From Microcaldota archaeon (GTDB lineage Archaea; Micrarchaeota; Micrarchaeia; Anstonellales; Bilamarchaeaceae): 53,334 bases of DNA. The position numbers and the translations under genes were made by a program. The notes under the pieces are model-generated. The model was given only the letters and a program-made list of their open reading frames with translations, was not told where the DNA came from and made no database searches. The stretch spans positions 1 through 53,334 of the forward strand of contig JACRGB010000043.1 of NCBI GenBank assembly GCA_016212505.1. The letters are read 5' to 3'. Every line of letters begins with the position of its first letter. Within the stretch, counting starts at the first letter, position 1. This document shows positions 23,861-32,659 of this stretch, piece by piece.

Positions 23861-23879
23861 TAGTAGTTATATACTACTA
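23861..23879. promoter_or_regulatory. 19-bp palindromic operator between the TrmB-type gene and the cupin gene
   Basis: TAGTAGT, TATAT, ACTACTA form a perfect inverted repeat 16 bases upstream of the regulator start and 57 upstream of the cupin start. It is a natural operator for the adjacent TrmB-type protein. TAGTAG words also appear in the palindromes at 17430-17467. Confidence 0.6.
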
Positions 23880-23935
23880 CTTTAATTTAAATATTCCTAT
23901 TGTGCGTGTTAATTTGCTAATGTGGAGGTTTATTT

Positions 23936-24778
23936 ATGCTGCCTGTTGATAATTCGCCTGTTGTTTATGGCCGAATGTCAGGAATTGAGAAAGAAAATTT
24001 TTCAGCAGGAAAAAAAGGTTTGCTATTTGCCAATTGGGGAGAATTCAAAATAACTGGATGTGTTATTGATTTTGACAAAGAGGCAAAATACACTGACTGG
24101 GCATCTACCGATTGCGAAAATCTCTGTTGGGTTGAAGCTGGCTCTGGACTGTTAATTTTTAATGGAAAAGAATACAAAATAAAAAAAGGATTTGTATTCA
24201 AGGTTCTTCCAGGGCAGGAACCAATACTTGGGCCTGATTCAAACCTCACCATTACCTCCATTCAAATGCCTATGTCTATTGATTTAATAAAAAAACAAAA
24301 CCCAAATGAAAATTTTGATTCATTGATCGTTATTGATCCGGAAACTGTGGGGCTCCAAGTTTACGAATACGAAGCTTTAGGCCAAGAATTCATAACTCCA
24401 AAATACAATCCTGGAATTGGTTTGATCAAATTTACTTTTGCAATAGATGCTATTCCAATTCATCGCCATCCTTATTCTGGCCGTTTGATCCGCACCATTT
24501 CTGGTAAAGGCTATACTTATCTTGAGCCCAAGAAATATGAAATGAGTGAGGACACTTTTTGCTTATTCCCTAAAGCAACAATACATACCAATGGTCCAGT
24601 TCCTGGCCATACTTACACATTGTGGGCAGTACAATTACCCTGGGTCGAATCAAAAATAGATACTGAAAATATTGGAGGAGATAAAAATTTTGTCCAGTAT
24701 CTGTCAATGGAACCTCCAAAACCATTATGGAAAAAGGTTGATGATTTTCATAAGATGATCGACAAACTAGAAAGTTAA
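23936..24778 (+). CDS. Double-cupin (bicupin) protein
   Basis: 280 residues. Two beta-barrels are suggested. The first half has WVEAGSGLLIFNGKEYKIKKGFVFKVLPGQEP without metal histidines. The second has the cupin metal signature IPIHRHPYSGRLIRTISGKGYTYLEP and FCLFPKATIHTNGP, with two His in the first motif and one in the second. Bicupins include sugar isomerases, dioxygenases and storage or binding proteins; the substrate cannot be deduced. A GGAGG site precedes the ATG by seven bases. It is divergent from the TrmB-type regulator and probably its target. Confidence 0.7.
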   Translation: MLPVDNSPVVYGRMSGIEKENFSAGKKGLLFANWGEFKITGCVIDFDKEAKYTDWASTDCENLCWVEAGSGLLIFNGKEYKIKKGFVFKVLPGQEPILGPDSNLTITSIQMPMSIDLIKKQNPNENFDSLIVIDPETVGLQVYEYEALGQEFITPKYNPGIGLIKFTFAIDAIPIHRHPYSGRLIRTISGKGYTYLEPKKYEMSEDTFCLFPKATIHTNGPVPGHTYTLWAVQLPWVESKIDTENIGGDKNFVQYLSMEPPKPLWKKVDDFHKMIDKLES

Positions 24779-25659
24779 TCTGGTTTATGCACCCTCTCCA
24801 ATTTTATTGCAAGCCCGTGCCCGCCTTCCTTTTCCTTGTAGTCTTTTGTTCGTATTTTGCTAATTCCTACTCCGTAAAACTTATCCCCGCAATAAATAGC
24901 AACCTTTTCATCAATACCAACAAAACCTTCAAGCTTTTCGATTGCCGGCATCATAATCTGCGCGCCAGTTAATACTGATTTTAGCGCGGTTTCTTTTATG
25001 TAAACTTTCGGTAAGTCAATCAAATCTTCCGGTTTAACTAGCATCGACTCAAGCATTGCCGAATCATTTTTATTTTTGTAAAAATACATTGCATCAATTA
25101 ATTGCTGCATGGTGTGAGTTTGCTTTTCACCAATTTTCCCTACGGCAATCCGCCGCAATTCTTCCATGTACGCTCCGCCGCATTTTTCTCCAATATCTTC
25201 GCAAAGAGTCCTAATGTATGTGCCTGCATCCACACGAGCTTCGAACAAAAATAATTTTTTTTGTTCATCCGCTTCGATTAATTTTAATGAATAAATGGTT
25301 CTTTTCCTTGCAACTTTTTTAACCGCGCTAATTTTTGGCGGAGTTTGCGTTATTGTTCCGGTAAATTCCTTAAATAGTTTTTCAACTTCGATTTTGCTAA
25401 TCTTTTTCTTGAATTTAATTATCCCAACATAGGTTTTTTCCTTTCCAGCAATGTATTGAATCAGTTTTGTTGCCCGTCCAAGTGCAACGGGCAATACGCC
25501 AGAAACTTCAGGGTCCAATGTTCCAGCGTGCCCGCTCCTGCTTACGCCAGTTATCTTTTTTACAAAAGTAGTTATCTCATGGCTGCTTTGGCCAGGAGGC
25601 TTGTTGATAATGATTATGCTGTTGCTAAGTTTATCGTCCAGTTTTTTTTGTAAATCCAT
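24775..25659 (-). CDS. cbf5: tRNA/rRNA pseudouridine synthase Cbf5 (TruB family)
   Basis: 294 residues. NKPPGQSSHEIT and HAGTLDPEVSGVLPVALGRATKL hold the catalytic aspartate (Asp49). YIRTLCEDIG and YMEELRRIAVG are further TruB motifs, and a PUA domain closes the protein (PKVYIKETALKSVLTGAQIMMPAIEKLEGF onward). In archaea Cbf5 works with Nop10, Gar1 and L7Ae in H/ACA guides and on tRNA position 55. It ends the operon with cmk and the EMC3-like gene and overlaps the convergent cupin gene by four bases. Confidence 0.93.
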   Translation of the reverse strand: MDLQKKLDDKLSNSIIIINKPPGQSSHEITTFVKKITGVSRSGHAGTLDPEVSGVLPVALGRATKLIQYIAGKEKTYVGIIKFKKKISKIEVEKLFKEFTGTITQTPPKISAVKKVARKRTIYSLKLIEADEQKKLFLFEARVDAGTYIRTLCEDIGEKCGGAYMEELRRIAVGKIGEKQTHTMQQLIDAMYFYKNKNDSAMLESMLVKPEDLIDLPKVYIKETALKSVLTGAQIMMPAIEKLEGFVGIDEKVAIYCGDKFYGVGISKIRTKDYKEKEGGHGLAIKLERVHKPD

Positions 25660-25703
25660 TTTTTCACTTTTTAGAATTAGATTACATTACTTTTGTTAAT
25701 TAA

Positions 25704-26219
25704 TTACATCTGTCCTTTTTCCTTTATAACTACAAGTGCTATCCCTAGCAATTCTTTTGGCGAAAATTCCGCACTGTTCAGGCACGCATCAAAAATATCA
25801 TTCGAATCAATGTCAATCTTGTAAAGTTTTTTGTATCTCCGGCGATTGTTTTCGTCTCTGGACTTCAAATGGGCTAAGGCTTTTTTCAAATCCATCCGAT
25901 CTCTTTTTGCGATGCGCTCGGCCCTTGTGTGGTCTGGTGCAAATACTTTTATCCGGACATCTGCTTTTAGCATCCAGGGCCCAAGCCAGGTAGTGACCAC
26001 ACAATTTCCTGTTGCCTTTTCCTTAAGGAGGGCATCAAATTTCTTATCTATTTTTGGGTCTTTTGTGGCTTTTTTCTGGAATTCCATGAGGCTTACGCCT
26101 TCTTTTTCCGCAAGGTCCTTGAAGGTCGGGCACACCAGCTGATAGCCAAGTTCTTTAGCCAAAAGTTCGCCCAAAGTGTTTTTTCCACTTCCGGTTAGGC
26201 CTGATACTGTAATAATCAT
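25704..26219 (-). CDS. cmk: Archaeal-type cytidylate kinase
   Basis: 171 residues from the ATG at 26219, which overlaps the upstream stop codon (ATGA). The open frame extends further upstream, but only inside the previous gene. MIITVSGLTGSGKNTLG holds the P-loop (residues 7-15). VVTTWLGPWML, and RAERIAKRDRMDLKKAL with its arginines, fit the lid. It phosphorylates CMP or dCMP. Gene order EMC3-like, cmk, cbf5 is common in archaea, there usually following secY-adk; here it is detached from them. Confidence 0.9.
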   Translation of the reverse strand: MIITVSGLTGSGKNTLGELLAKELGYQLVCPTFKDLAEKEGVSLMEFQKKATKDPKIDKKFDALLKEKATGNCVVTTWLGPWMLKADVRIKVFAPDHTRAERIAKRDRMDLKKALAHLKSRDENNRRRYKKLYKIDIDSNDIFDACLNSAEFSPKELLGIALVVIKEKGQM

Positions 26220-27046
26220 TCCATCACCTTGGGCACAGTTGCAGCGGGTTTTTGCATTTTGCCCATAACTGCAGATAAGATCAGGTTCAGTATTAACGAA
26301 ATTAAGATGAACCACCAGTATGGCTGGTGGATTCTCTGGACGTTGATTATTGGGATCGAAAGCGGCAAGTCAACATAGAATGCAGTTCCATTATCCAGAG
26401 TTGCAGATACTTCGGTATCATCTGGATTGCGATCACTTTGTGCATATAATTTTACTTCTTCTCCAGGCATATATGTTTTTTTATCCGTTGAAACAATCAA
26501 AGGTTCGCCTTTTGCTGCTTCTATAAATGTGTCTGCTGGTTTATCTACATTGTAAATTATGTAGCTTGAGTTACTGTCCGGTTCCATTCCTGATTTTTTT
26601 CCATTAAACAAAATTGACCATTTCCCATAGTTTGTCCCGTTTATGTTAAAGCATCCGGAAAAAATCCCGTCTCCCGAAACTTTATCACACCCTTTGCCAT
26701 CATCATGCATTGTAACTACAAAATCATCTTTCACAAAAGGATCAACAAAACCTACAAAATATGTCAGAGCAAAAAATATTACAAGAATTATTATCATCGG
26801 CTTAAACTGCCCGAGCATGACCTTGTTCATTTTCGGCAATACCTCAAGCTGCTCCTTCATTACCTGGTCCATTTTTTTCTTATCATTTTCTTTTTTTGCC
26901 TTCTCGTAATCTGCACTAAGCCTTTTCGACTCGTTTTGTACATCCTGCATCTCTTGCCGGTTTATCAGTTTATTTTGTATGAATCGCGCTACTCCGGCGT
27001 AAAGAGCTGCTAAAACTGCAACAAGTAAGGTAAACCATTCAAACAT
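26216..27046 (-). CDS. EMC3/TMCO1-like (DUF106) membrane protein insertase with a large outer insert
   Basis: 276 residues from the ATG at 27046. TM1 (residues 4-25), a charged coiled coil (about 30-70) and TM2 (MIIILVIFFALTYFVGF) match the archaeal Oxa1/YidC-like DUF106 fold that inserts membrane proteins at the ribosome. In the family TM3 follows soon; here about 140 residues intervene (KDDFVVTMHDDGKGC to PIINVQ) before TM3 (WWFILISLILNLILSAVMG). The insert has Ig-like strands (STDKKTYMPGEEVKLYAQSD) and should lie outside the cell. It is translationally coupled to cmk. Confidence 0.82.
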   Translation of the reverse strand: MFEWFTLLVAVLAALYAGVARFIQNKLINRQEMQDVQNESKRLSADYEKAKKENDKKKMDQVMKEQLEVLPKMNKVMLGQFKPMIIILVIFFALTYFVGFVDPFVKDDFVVTMHDDGKGCDKVSGDGIFSGCFNINGTNYGKWSILFNGKKSGMEPDSNSSYIIYNVDKPADTFIEAAKGEPLIVSTDKKTYMPGEEVKLYAQSDRNPDDTEVSATLDNGTAFYVDLPLSIPIINVQRIHQPYWWFILISLILNLILSAVMGKMQKPAATVPKVME

Positions 27047-27101
27047 TAGCAGCATATAGAATTGTCAATGCTTAAATAACTTTTGCGAGAAGATAAAACA
27101 A

Positions 27102-27656
27102 ATGACAGACGAACTTGATGATAAGACTAAGCTTTCGCTTTATCGGCTTGTAATTAACCGATATAAGAATATGGTAAATGAAAAGGAATCCCGCTCGATT
27201 TCAGAAATCCGCCAATTAGTTTCCCCATACAACCCATTTATAGAGAAATTTCGGGATACTTTGATTTCAGACATTGTGCCATACGTTTACCAAAACCATT
27301 TTTTTATGGCAGCTACAAAGGCAATCTCCTATGTCAGGGAAATTAAAACATGCCAGTTTGCATTTAATTTCTGGATGAGTTTTGAGGAAATGACCTCGCT
27401 CCGGGTTGGAACTGCAATGGATAAGGCAATTTTTCTCGCAGCCCTCCTCCGCGCATATGGTTCAGAAAATGCAAAAGTTATTGTAAGTAAAAAGGGCAAA
27501 ATTTACGTTCGTTTTGCTTATGAGGAAAAAAACTACCTTGTACCAGCAGAATCAGGTTCGTTGCTTTCAGGCGATGATACCACCCTTCCTTTTGGAGATG
27601 ACCCAATACTGTATTCTTTCAACGATCTGGTTTATGAAAATTACGAGGATCTTTGA
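27102..27656 (+). CDS. Transglutaminase-like fold protein, probably non-catalytic
   Basis: 184 residues. The segment SLRVGTAMDKAIFLAALLRAYGSENAKVIV looks like the core of transglutaminase-like proteases (GxCxDxAxxxxxLLRAxG), but the catalytic Cys position is not Cys. KIYVRFAYEEKNYLVPAES would be the following strand, again without His. I therefore infer an inactive, perhaps structural, relative. A TATA-like CTTAAATAAC (about 27071-27080) lies 26 nt before the start, so it is probably leaderless and divergent from the insertase gene. Confidence 0.5.
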   Translation: MTDELDDKTKLSLYRLVINRYKNMVNEKESRSISEIRQLVSPYNPFIEKFRDTLISDIVPYVYQNHFFMAATKAISYVREIKTCQFAFNFWMSFEEMTSLRVGTAMDKAIFLAALLRAYGSENAKVIVSKKGKIYVRFAYEEKNYLVPAESGSLLSGDDTTLPFGDDPILYSFNDLVYENYEDL

Positions 27657-27689
27657 ACATCTTCCAAAATTTCCGAAACTTCCGGGCAG

Positions 27690-27879
27690 GTTTATAAATA
27701 TATTGATAGTAATTACTTCCTACCCTTAACTAAAGAATAGTTAAAGGTGCGGAAGATTAATTCTTCATTGATTTATCCTCCTAGAGGAAAATTGATCCCG
27801 TTTTTAGTAGGGGCCTCTGCCCTGAACTTGACTTCGATTAAATCGAATATCGGGCAACGCAAGCGAAAAGGTGTTTTAT
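27690..27879 (+). promoter_or_regulatory. Promoter and structured leader of the ribosomal operon (rpl3)
   Basis: GTTTATAAATAT (about 27689-27700) is a strong TATA box. The roughly 150-nt leader holds hairpins: TTAACTA/TAGTTAA (27728-27744), GAAGA/TCTTC (about 27752-27766) and TTCGATT/AATCGAA (27835-27849). Autogenous control by a ribosomal protein is plausible. Open frames in this stretch are not gene-like. Confidence 0.5.
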
Positions 27880-28821
27880 TTGACAGACATTCAAAGACCA
27901 CGAAGAGGTTCAATGGCGCATCGCCCGCGAAAGCGTGCAGCAAACCAAAATGCCCACATGTACTGGCAGGCACACTCAGAAAAACGAGTGCTTGGTTTTG
28001 CCGGATACAAGGTCGGCATGGCGCATATGAGTTATGTTGATGATTCAGAATCTCCGACAAAAGGCCAGGAAGTTGTAAGTTCAACAACTGTAATTGAAGT
28101 TCCCCCCTTAACTGTTTATGGTATTCGCTGCTATGATGATAAAAATTCAATAGGCGATATTTTATCTCCTGATGAAAAGATCCTAAAAAGCGCAGGCTTT
28201 GAGAAAAAGCCAGCTGATAAAAAAATTGATGAAACAAAAGTAACCGATGTCCGCTTGCTTGCTTTTGCAGCTCCAGACAAAACAACCATTGGTAAAAAAC
28301 ACATCGAAAAAATGGAAATCGGCTGCGGCGGGAAAGATGCGAAAGAAAAACTAGAACACTGCAAGGCTATGGTCGGAAAAGAACTAAAGATAAGTGATGT
28401 TTTTAAGCACGGCGAATTTGTTGATGTTGTTTGCGTTACAAAAGGAAAAGGATGGCAAGGTGCTGTTAAAAGATTCGGCATTTCGATCCAAAGAAGAAAA
28501 GCAACCGGAAAAAGAAGGCACGTTGGTACTTTAGGCCAATGGCATCCTGCTTATGTATTATATACAGTTCCGCAGGCTGGCCAAACTGGCTATCATCAGC
28601 GGACTGAAATGAATAAGAGAATAATGAAAATAAGCAATAAACCAGAAGATATCAACCCGCAAAACGGGTTTCCTCAATATGGTTTTGTAAAAAATGATTA
28701 TGTTTTGCTTAAAGGTTCTGTTCCAGGGCCGGCAAAGCGACTCGTTAAATTAAGGCTCGCAGTAAGATCGCCAAAAGCACTCTCTGCAAAAGAGCCAAAT
28801 GTAGGATTTGTTTCAAGGTAA
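27880..28821 (+). CDS. rpl3: Ribosomal protein uL3
   Basis: 313 residues. RPRRGSMAHRPRKRA at the N-terminus and RRKATGKRRHVGTLGQWHPAYVLYTVPQAGQTGYHQRTE, the loop that reaches the peptidyl transferase centre, identify it. I choose the TTG at 27880 because GGTG (27870-27873) lies six bases before it, the spacing seen at other genes here; the GTG at 27871 overlaps that site. First gene of the S10-type ribosomal operon. Confidence 0.95.
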   Translation: MTDIQRPRRGSMAHRPRKRAANQNAHMYWQAHSEKRVLGFAGYKVGMAHMSYVDDSESPTKGQEVVSSTTVIEVPPLTVYGIRCYDDKNSIGDILSPDEKILKSAGFEKKPADKKIDETKVTDVRLLAFAAPDKTTIGKKHIEKMEIGCGGKDAKEKLEHCKAMVGKELKISDVFKHGEFVDVVCVTKGKGWQGAVKRFGISIQRRKATGKRRHVGTLGQWHPAYVLYTVPQAGQTGYHQRTEMNKRIMKISNKPEDINPQNGFPQYGFVKNDYVLLKGSVPGPAKRLVKLRLAVRSPKALSAKEPNVGFVSR

Positions 28822-28826
28822 TTTTT

Positions 28827-29573
28827 ATGAAAGCAAGTGTATATTCGACTGAAGGAAAAGTGCTGAGGCAAATAGATCTTCCAGCAGTATTTGACTCTGC
28901 TCCAAGAGATGATCTAGTAAAGCGGGCAGTGCTTAGCGAAGAAAGCGTTCTATACCAACCAAAAGGAAGTTATAGGTTCGCAGGACTCGACACGAGCGCT
29001 CGATATAGGGGACGAAAAGAAGATTATGGCGCAATCAAAAACAAAGGTATCCCTCATCTTCCTCACGAAGTCCAGCCAAAAGGGCAGTTTGGTAAAGTAA
29101 AACGAGTGCCACATGCAGTAAAAGGACGACGGGCACACCCACCAAAATCACAAAAAATTCTCGCAGAGCTCATAAATAAGAAGGAGCATTTACGCGCACT
29201 TGCAAGTGCTCTTGCAATGTCAGCTGACCGAAAATTAGTCTGCAGCCGTATGAACAGCGAAATCGGAGTAAATATCCCAATTGTTATGGACAAACATTTC
29301 GAAAGCTTGAAGAAAACCAAAGAAGTTTTAAAAGTCTTTGAAGCCCTTAACTTAATCTCATTAGTCGAAAAAGCAAAGAAGAACGGATCAAAATCCCCGT
29401 TAATTGTTGTTTCTAACGAGTATAAGGCAAAAGCTGCAAATAATTTATCCGGCGTTGATGTAGTACGGGCAAGCGATGTTCGGGTAAAAGATCTTGCTCC
29501 GGGAACACATGGCGGAAGATTAACAATATTTTGTGAATCCGCAATTTCCGAATTAGTAAAGAGGTTCGAATAA
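28827..29573 (+). CDS. rpl4: Ribosomal protein uL4
   Basis: 248 residues. VYSTEGKVLRQIDLPAVFDS opens the globular domain; SARYRGRKEDYG and GKVKRVPHAVKGRRAHPPKSQK form the extended loop that enters the exit tunnel. DVVRASDVRVKDLAPGTHGGRLTIF near the end is the archaeal/eukaryotic signature. Five bases after rpl3. Confidence 0.95.
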   Translation: MKASVYSTEGKVLRQIDLPAVFDSAPRDDLVKRAVLSEESVLYQPKGSYRFAGLDTSARYRGRKEDYGAIKNKGIPHLPHEVQPKGQFGKVKRVPHAVKGRRAHPPKSQKILAELINKKEHLRALASALAMSADRKLVCSRMNSEIGVNIPIVMDKHFESLKKTKEVLKVFEALNLISLVEKAKKNGSKSPLIVVSNEYKAKAANNLSGVDVVRASDVRVKDLAPGTHGGRLTIFCESAISELVKRFE

Positions 29574-29601
29574 TATACTATGAAAGAAGAGGTAAATTAA
29601 C

Positions 29602-29853
29602 ATGATATTCATTTCACCATTGAAAACAGAAAAAGCGATCATGAAGATCGAAAAAGAAAACACACTCACATTCGTAGTGGATATGTCTGCAACAAAAGCA
29701 ACGATAAAGAGCGAGGCTGAGAAATTATTTTCGGTTAAAGTTGCTGGCGTTCAGATAATGATCGGGCCTAACGGAAAGAAATATGCTTTTGTAAGGTTAG
29801 AGAAAGCGTTCAAGGCAGATGATGTTGCAACAAAATTAAAGATGGTGGCTTGA
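29602..29853 (+). CDS. rpl23: Ribosomal protein uL23
   Basis: 83 residues. ISPLKTEKAIMKIEKENTLTFVVD and NGKKYAFVRLEKA are standard. It lies at the tunnel exit and serves as docking site for SRP and insertases. GAGGT lies eight bases before the ATG. The 89-base gap to L2 is A-rich. Confidence 0.95.
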   Translation: MIFISPLKTEKAIMKIEKENTLTFVVDMSATKATIKSEAEKLFSVKVAGVQIMIGPNGKKYAFVRLEKAFKADDVATKLKMVA

Positions 29854-29942
29854 AGTTGAATTTAATTTGATGAAGTTATGTTAAACAAAACTCGAAACAC
29901 AAAACCGAAAAACAAAACTGAAAACGATAAGGTGTTAAGAAT

Positions 29943-30695
29943 ATGGGTAAGCGATTAAAACAACAAAAAAGAGGCCGGGGTTCCCCAAGATACCTTTCAC
30001 CAGGTCATAGGTTCGTTACTAACTTAATGTACCGCTCATACGATGATGAGGAAAAAACTGGCGTACTTAATGCTAAAGTTGTTGCTTTGGTTGATGATCC
30101 GGCTCGGTCCGCAATGCTCATGAAAGTAGTTTATGAAAATAATGAAAGTGGTTATCTTCTTGCTCCTGAAGGAGTTTCTGTTGGCGATCAGATAACCGTT
30201 GGTGCCCAGGGAAAACTCAGCCCTGGAAGCGTTCTTCCATTATACCGGGTTCCAGATGGTGCTTATATTTACAATTTAGAGCGAAACCCAGGAGATGGGG
30301 GAAAAATGGTCCATGCTTGCGGCTCTTACGCAAGCGTTGTAGCAAAGGAAGGAAAAATAGTTTATATTAAAATGCCTAGCAAAAAGACTATTACTCTATC
30401 AAATGAATGCCGCGTGCAAATCGGGGTTATAGCTGGTGGCGGGCATTTGGAAAAACCAATGCTTAAAGCTGGTAACCAATATCACAAGATGAAAGCAAGG
30501 AACAGGCTCTGGCCAGTGCCAAGAGGTGTTCACCAATCCGCTTACAACCACCCGCACGGTGGAAAGCAGCACCACGTTGGAAAACCAACCACTGTTGCAA
30601 GAAGTACTCCACCTGGTGGAAAAGTCGGCCACATAGCAGCAAGGTCAACTGGTAGACGAAAAGGAAAGAAGCAGCTTGAAAGCGAAACTAACTAA
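29943..30695 (+). CDS. rpl2: Ribosomal protein uL2
   Basis: 250 residues. MGKRLKQQKRGRGSPRYLSPGHR is the archaeal start; the essential C-terminal segment shows WPVPRGVHQSAYNHPHGGKQHH and GGKVGHIAARSTGRRKG, with the histidine important for peptidyl transfer. GGTG precedes the ATG by eight bases. Confidence 0.96.
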   Translation: MGKRLKQQKRGRGSPRYLSPGHRFVTNLMYRSYDDEEKTGVLNAKVVALVDDPARSAMLMKVVYENNESGYLLAPEGVSVGDQITVGAQGKLSPGSVLPLYRVPDGAYIYNLERNPGDGGKMVHACGSYASVVAKEGKIVYIKMPSKKTITLSNECRVQIGVIAGGGHLEKPMLKAGNQYHKMKARNRLWPVPRGVHQSAYNHPHGGKQHHVGKPTTVARSTPPGGKVGHIAARSTGRRKGKKQLESETN

Positions 30696-30714
30696 GGATT
30701 AAATAGGGATATTT

Positions 30715-31110
30715 ATGATGAAGGATACTTGGAAAGGTTTGAATGAAGAGCAGGCATCTGGTCTGTCAATGGATGAATTCCTCAAAAAGATAGGCTCCAG
30801 AAACAGGAGAACCTTGTTGAGGCTTAATATGAATCCAAAGCTAAAGCAGTTCATGGAAGAAGTCAGGAAAGTAAAAAAAGCAAGCCCAAAGAAAATGATC
30901 AAAACCCATCTTCGTGATGCCGTAATTGTTCCTGAATGGGTTGGCCTAACATTTGGCGTTTACAATGGAAAAGAATACAAAAGAGTAGAAATTGGTGCTG
31001 ACAAATTAGGCAGGCGCCTTGGCGAGTTCTCCCACAGTACTGGAAGAGTTCTTCACTCTGGTCCTGGTGTAGGAGCTACAAGAGGTTCAAAGTTCGTACC
31101 ACTTAAATGA
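30715..31110 (+). CDS. rps19: Ribosomal protein uS19
   Basis: 131 residues. DAVIVPEWVGLTFGVYNGKEYKRVEIG and LGEFSHSTGRVLHSGPGVGATRGSKFVPLK are the conserved core and C-terminal tail at the decoding head. Start at the first of two adjacent ATGs, after GGGATATTT. Confidence 0.95.
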   Translation: MMKDTWKGLNEEQASGLSMDEFLKKIGSRNRRTLLRLNMNPKLKQFMEEVRKVKKASPKKMIKTHLRDAVIVPEWVGLTFGVYNGKEYKRVEIGADKLGRRLGEFSHSTGRVLHSGPGVGATRGSKFVPLK

Positions 31111-31135
31111 TTTGACCTGAATTAACGTGATATTT

Positions 31136-31918
31136 ATGAAAGGATATACGATGGCAGTCCCAGAAAATTGCGCGTGCGCGCGTCTTGAGGGAGTTAATGC
31201 TTCATACAAGGACTTATCCGAAGTCTGTGGCCGGATCCAGGGCAAGAAATCCGCATGGGCAATGCAATTTTTGGAATTAGCTAGCAATCAAGAGATACCA
31301 ATAATGTTCAAAAGGCACAATAAAAAACTCGGCCACCGCCGCGAATTGGGCGGCCAGAAGGGCAGGTATCCTCATAAGGCAGCAACATTTGTCCTTAATG
31401 CATTAAAAAGCGCAATTGCAAATGGCGGGGTTAAAGGTTTGGGTGTTGAATATACTATACTTTCTGCCTGCGCAAATAAGACACAAGCCCTACCGAGAAT
31501 GGCATCAAAAGGCAGAAGCGCAAGGTCCTATTTGGAATTATCAAAAATCGAGGTTGTATTAAAACCTGATGAAATTCCTAATAAAGTTGAAGTAACAAAA
31601 CCAGCAAAGAAAACAGAGGATAAAAAAACAGAACCCTCAAAACAAACAGAACCATCAAAACCAAAACCAGATACTTCAAAACACGAAACACCAAAACCTC
31701 AAAACACTTCATCTGCCGCGGTTGCTACCAGCATAACTCATAATGCGGGCCAGAATGCGGCTCATAATGCAGGTGCTGCTCCAGTAAAAAAAGAAGAGAA
31801 AAAACCTGAAGCAAAAAAAGAAACTGCAAAACCACCTGAGCATCAATCGCACGAGCACAAATCTCATGAGCACAAAACCGGAGAAAAACATTCCGATCAT
31901 AAGAAAGGTGATTCTTAG
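31136..31918 (+). CDS. rpl22: Ribosomal protein uL22 with a long charged tail
   Basis: 260 residues against about 150 in most archaea. The core runs to about residue 145 (LEGVNASYKDLSEVCGRIQGKK; KKLGHRRELGGQKGRYPHKAA; LPRMASKGRSARSYLELSKIEVVL). The last 110 residues are low-complexity Lys/Thr/Pro/Glu and finally His-rich (SHEHKSHEHKTGEKHSDHKK). The tail would stick out near the tunnel exit; His clusters suggest metal or RNA binding. Start at 31136 after GTGAT; 31151 is an alternative. Stop shares one base with the S3 start. Confidence 0.9.
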   Translation: MKGYTMAVPENCACARLEGVNASYKDLSEVCGRIQGKKSAWAMQFLELASNQEIPIMFKRHNKKLGHRRELGGQKGRYPHKAATFVLNALKSAIANGGVKGLGVEYTILSACANKTQALPRMASKGRSARSYLELSKIEVVLKPDEIPNKVEVTKPAKKTEDKKTEPSKQTEPSKPKPDTSKHETPKPQNTSSAAVATSITHNAGQNAAHNAGAAPVKKEEKKPEAKKETAKPPEHQSHEHKSHEHKTGEKHSDHKKGDS

Positions 31919-32652
31919 TGTTATATAGGGAAAAACTTATCGAGGAACCATTCAGCAAATACCAAGTTATGAAGTTTTTGGAAGTTGAGCTAGACCGCGC
32001 AGGTCTTGCAAATGTCGATATCCAAAGAACCCCGTTAGTCACCCGAATCACCCTCGAAGTTACAAACCCAGCCAGAATTATTGGTAAACGAGGAAGACTC
32101 ATTAACGATTTAACGGAGACAATCAAACGCAACTTCAAGATTGAAAATCCACAGATTTCTGTTGTTGAAGTAAGACAACCCTTTTTAGAACCAAGAATGG
32201 TTGCCAAAAAAGCAGCAAAATATATCGAAATGGGCAAGAAAGTCCGGGCAGTTATGCACTTTTTGATCCGCGAAATCATCCGTGCCGGCGCACTTGGTGT
32301 TGAAATTAAAGCATCAGGAAAAATCGGTGCAAAAGGCGGAAAGGCAAAAAGCCTCCGTGTTATGGCTGGATATATTCCAACTGCGGGCGAACCAGCCCGA
32401 TTGGTTAGGGTTGCTCATCTTAATGCCAATACCAAATCCGGAGTTATCGGTGTTTTGGTGAGAATAGTTCCTCCAGGAACCGTATTCCCTGATAAGAAAA
32501 TAATCGAAGTGGTACTTCCAAAAATAATTGCATCGGCTGCTGAAGTTAGTGAGAATAGGGAAAAACCACGGCCTGAAGCAGACGCTACAGGGCAAACAAA
32601 ACAACAGGAAAAGCGGCCTGAAAGAAGGCCCCCTATGAGGAGAAGAAAATAA
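31918..32652 (+). CDS. rps3: Ribosomal protein uS3
   Basis: 244 residues, GTG start overlapping the L22 stop by one base, with GGTGATTCTTA just upstream. The KH domain (NPARIIGKRGRLINDLTETIKRNF) and the mRNA-entry domain (GALGVEIKASGKIGAKGGKAKSLRV) are typical. The C-terminus is a Glu/Arg/Pro-rich tail of about 35 residues ending RRPPMRRRK. Confidence 0.95.
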   Translation: MLYREKLIEEPFSKYQVMKFLEVELDRAGLANVDIQRTPLVTRITLEVTNPARIIGKRGRLINDLTETIKRNFKIENPQISVVEVRQPFLEPRMVAKKAAKYIEMGKKVRAVMHFLIREIIRAGALGVEIKASGKIGAKGGKAKSLRVMAGYIPTAGEPARLVRVAHLNANTKSGVIGVLVRIVPPGTVFPDKKIIEVVLPKIIASAAEVSENREKPRPEADATGQTKQQEKRPERRPPMRRRK

Positions 32653-32659
32653 ATGCTAA

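Noticed and set aside
27747-28040. Small gene overlapping the rpl3 start
   Set aside because: It lies in another frame over the structured leader and rpl3 and its protein looks like nothing known.
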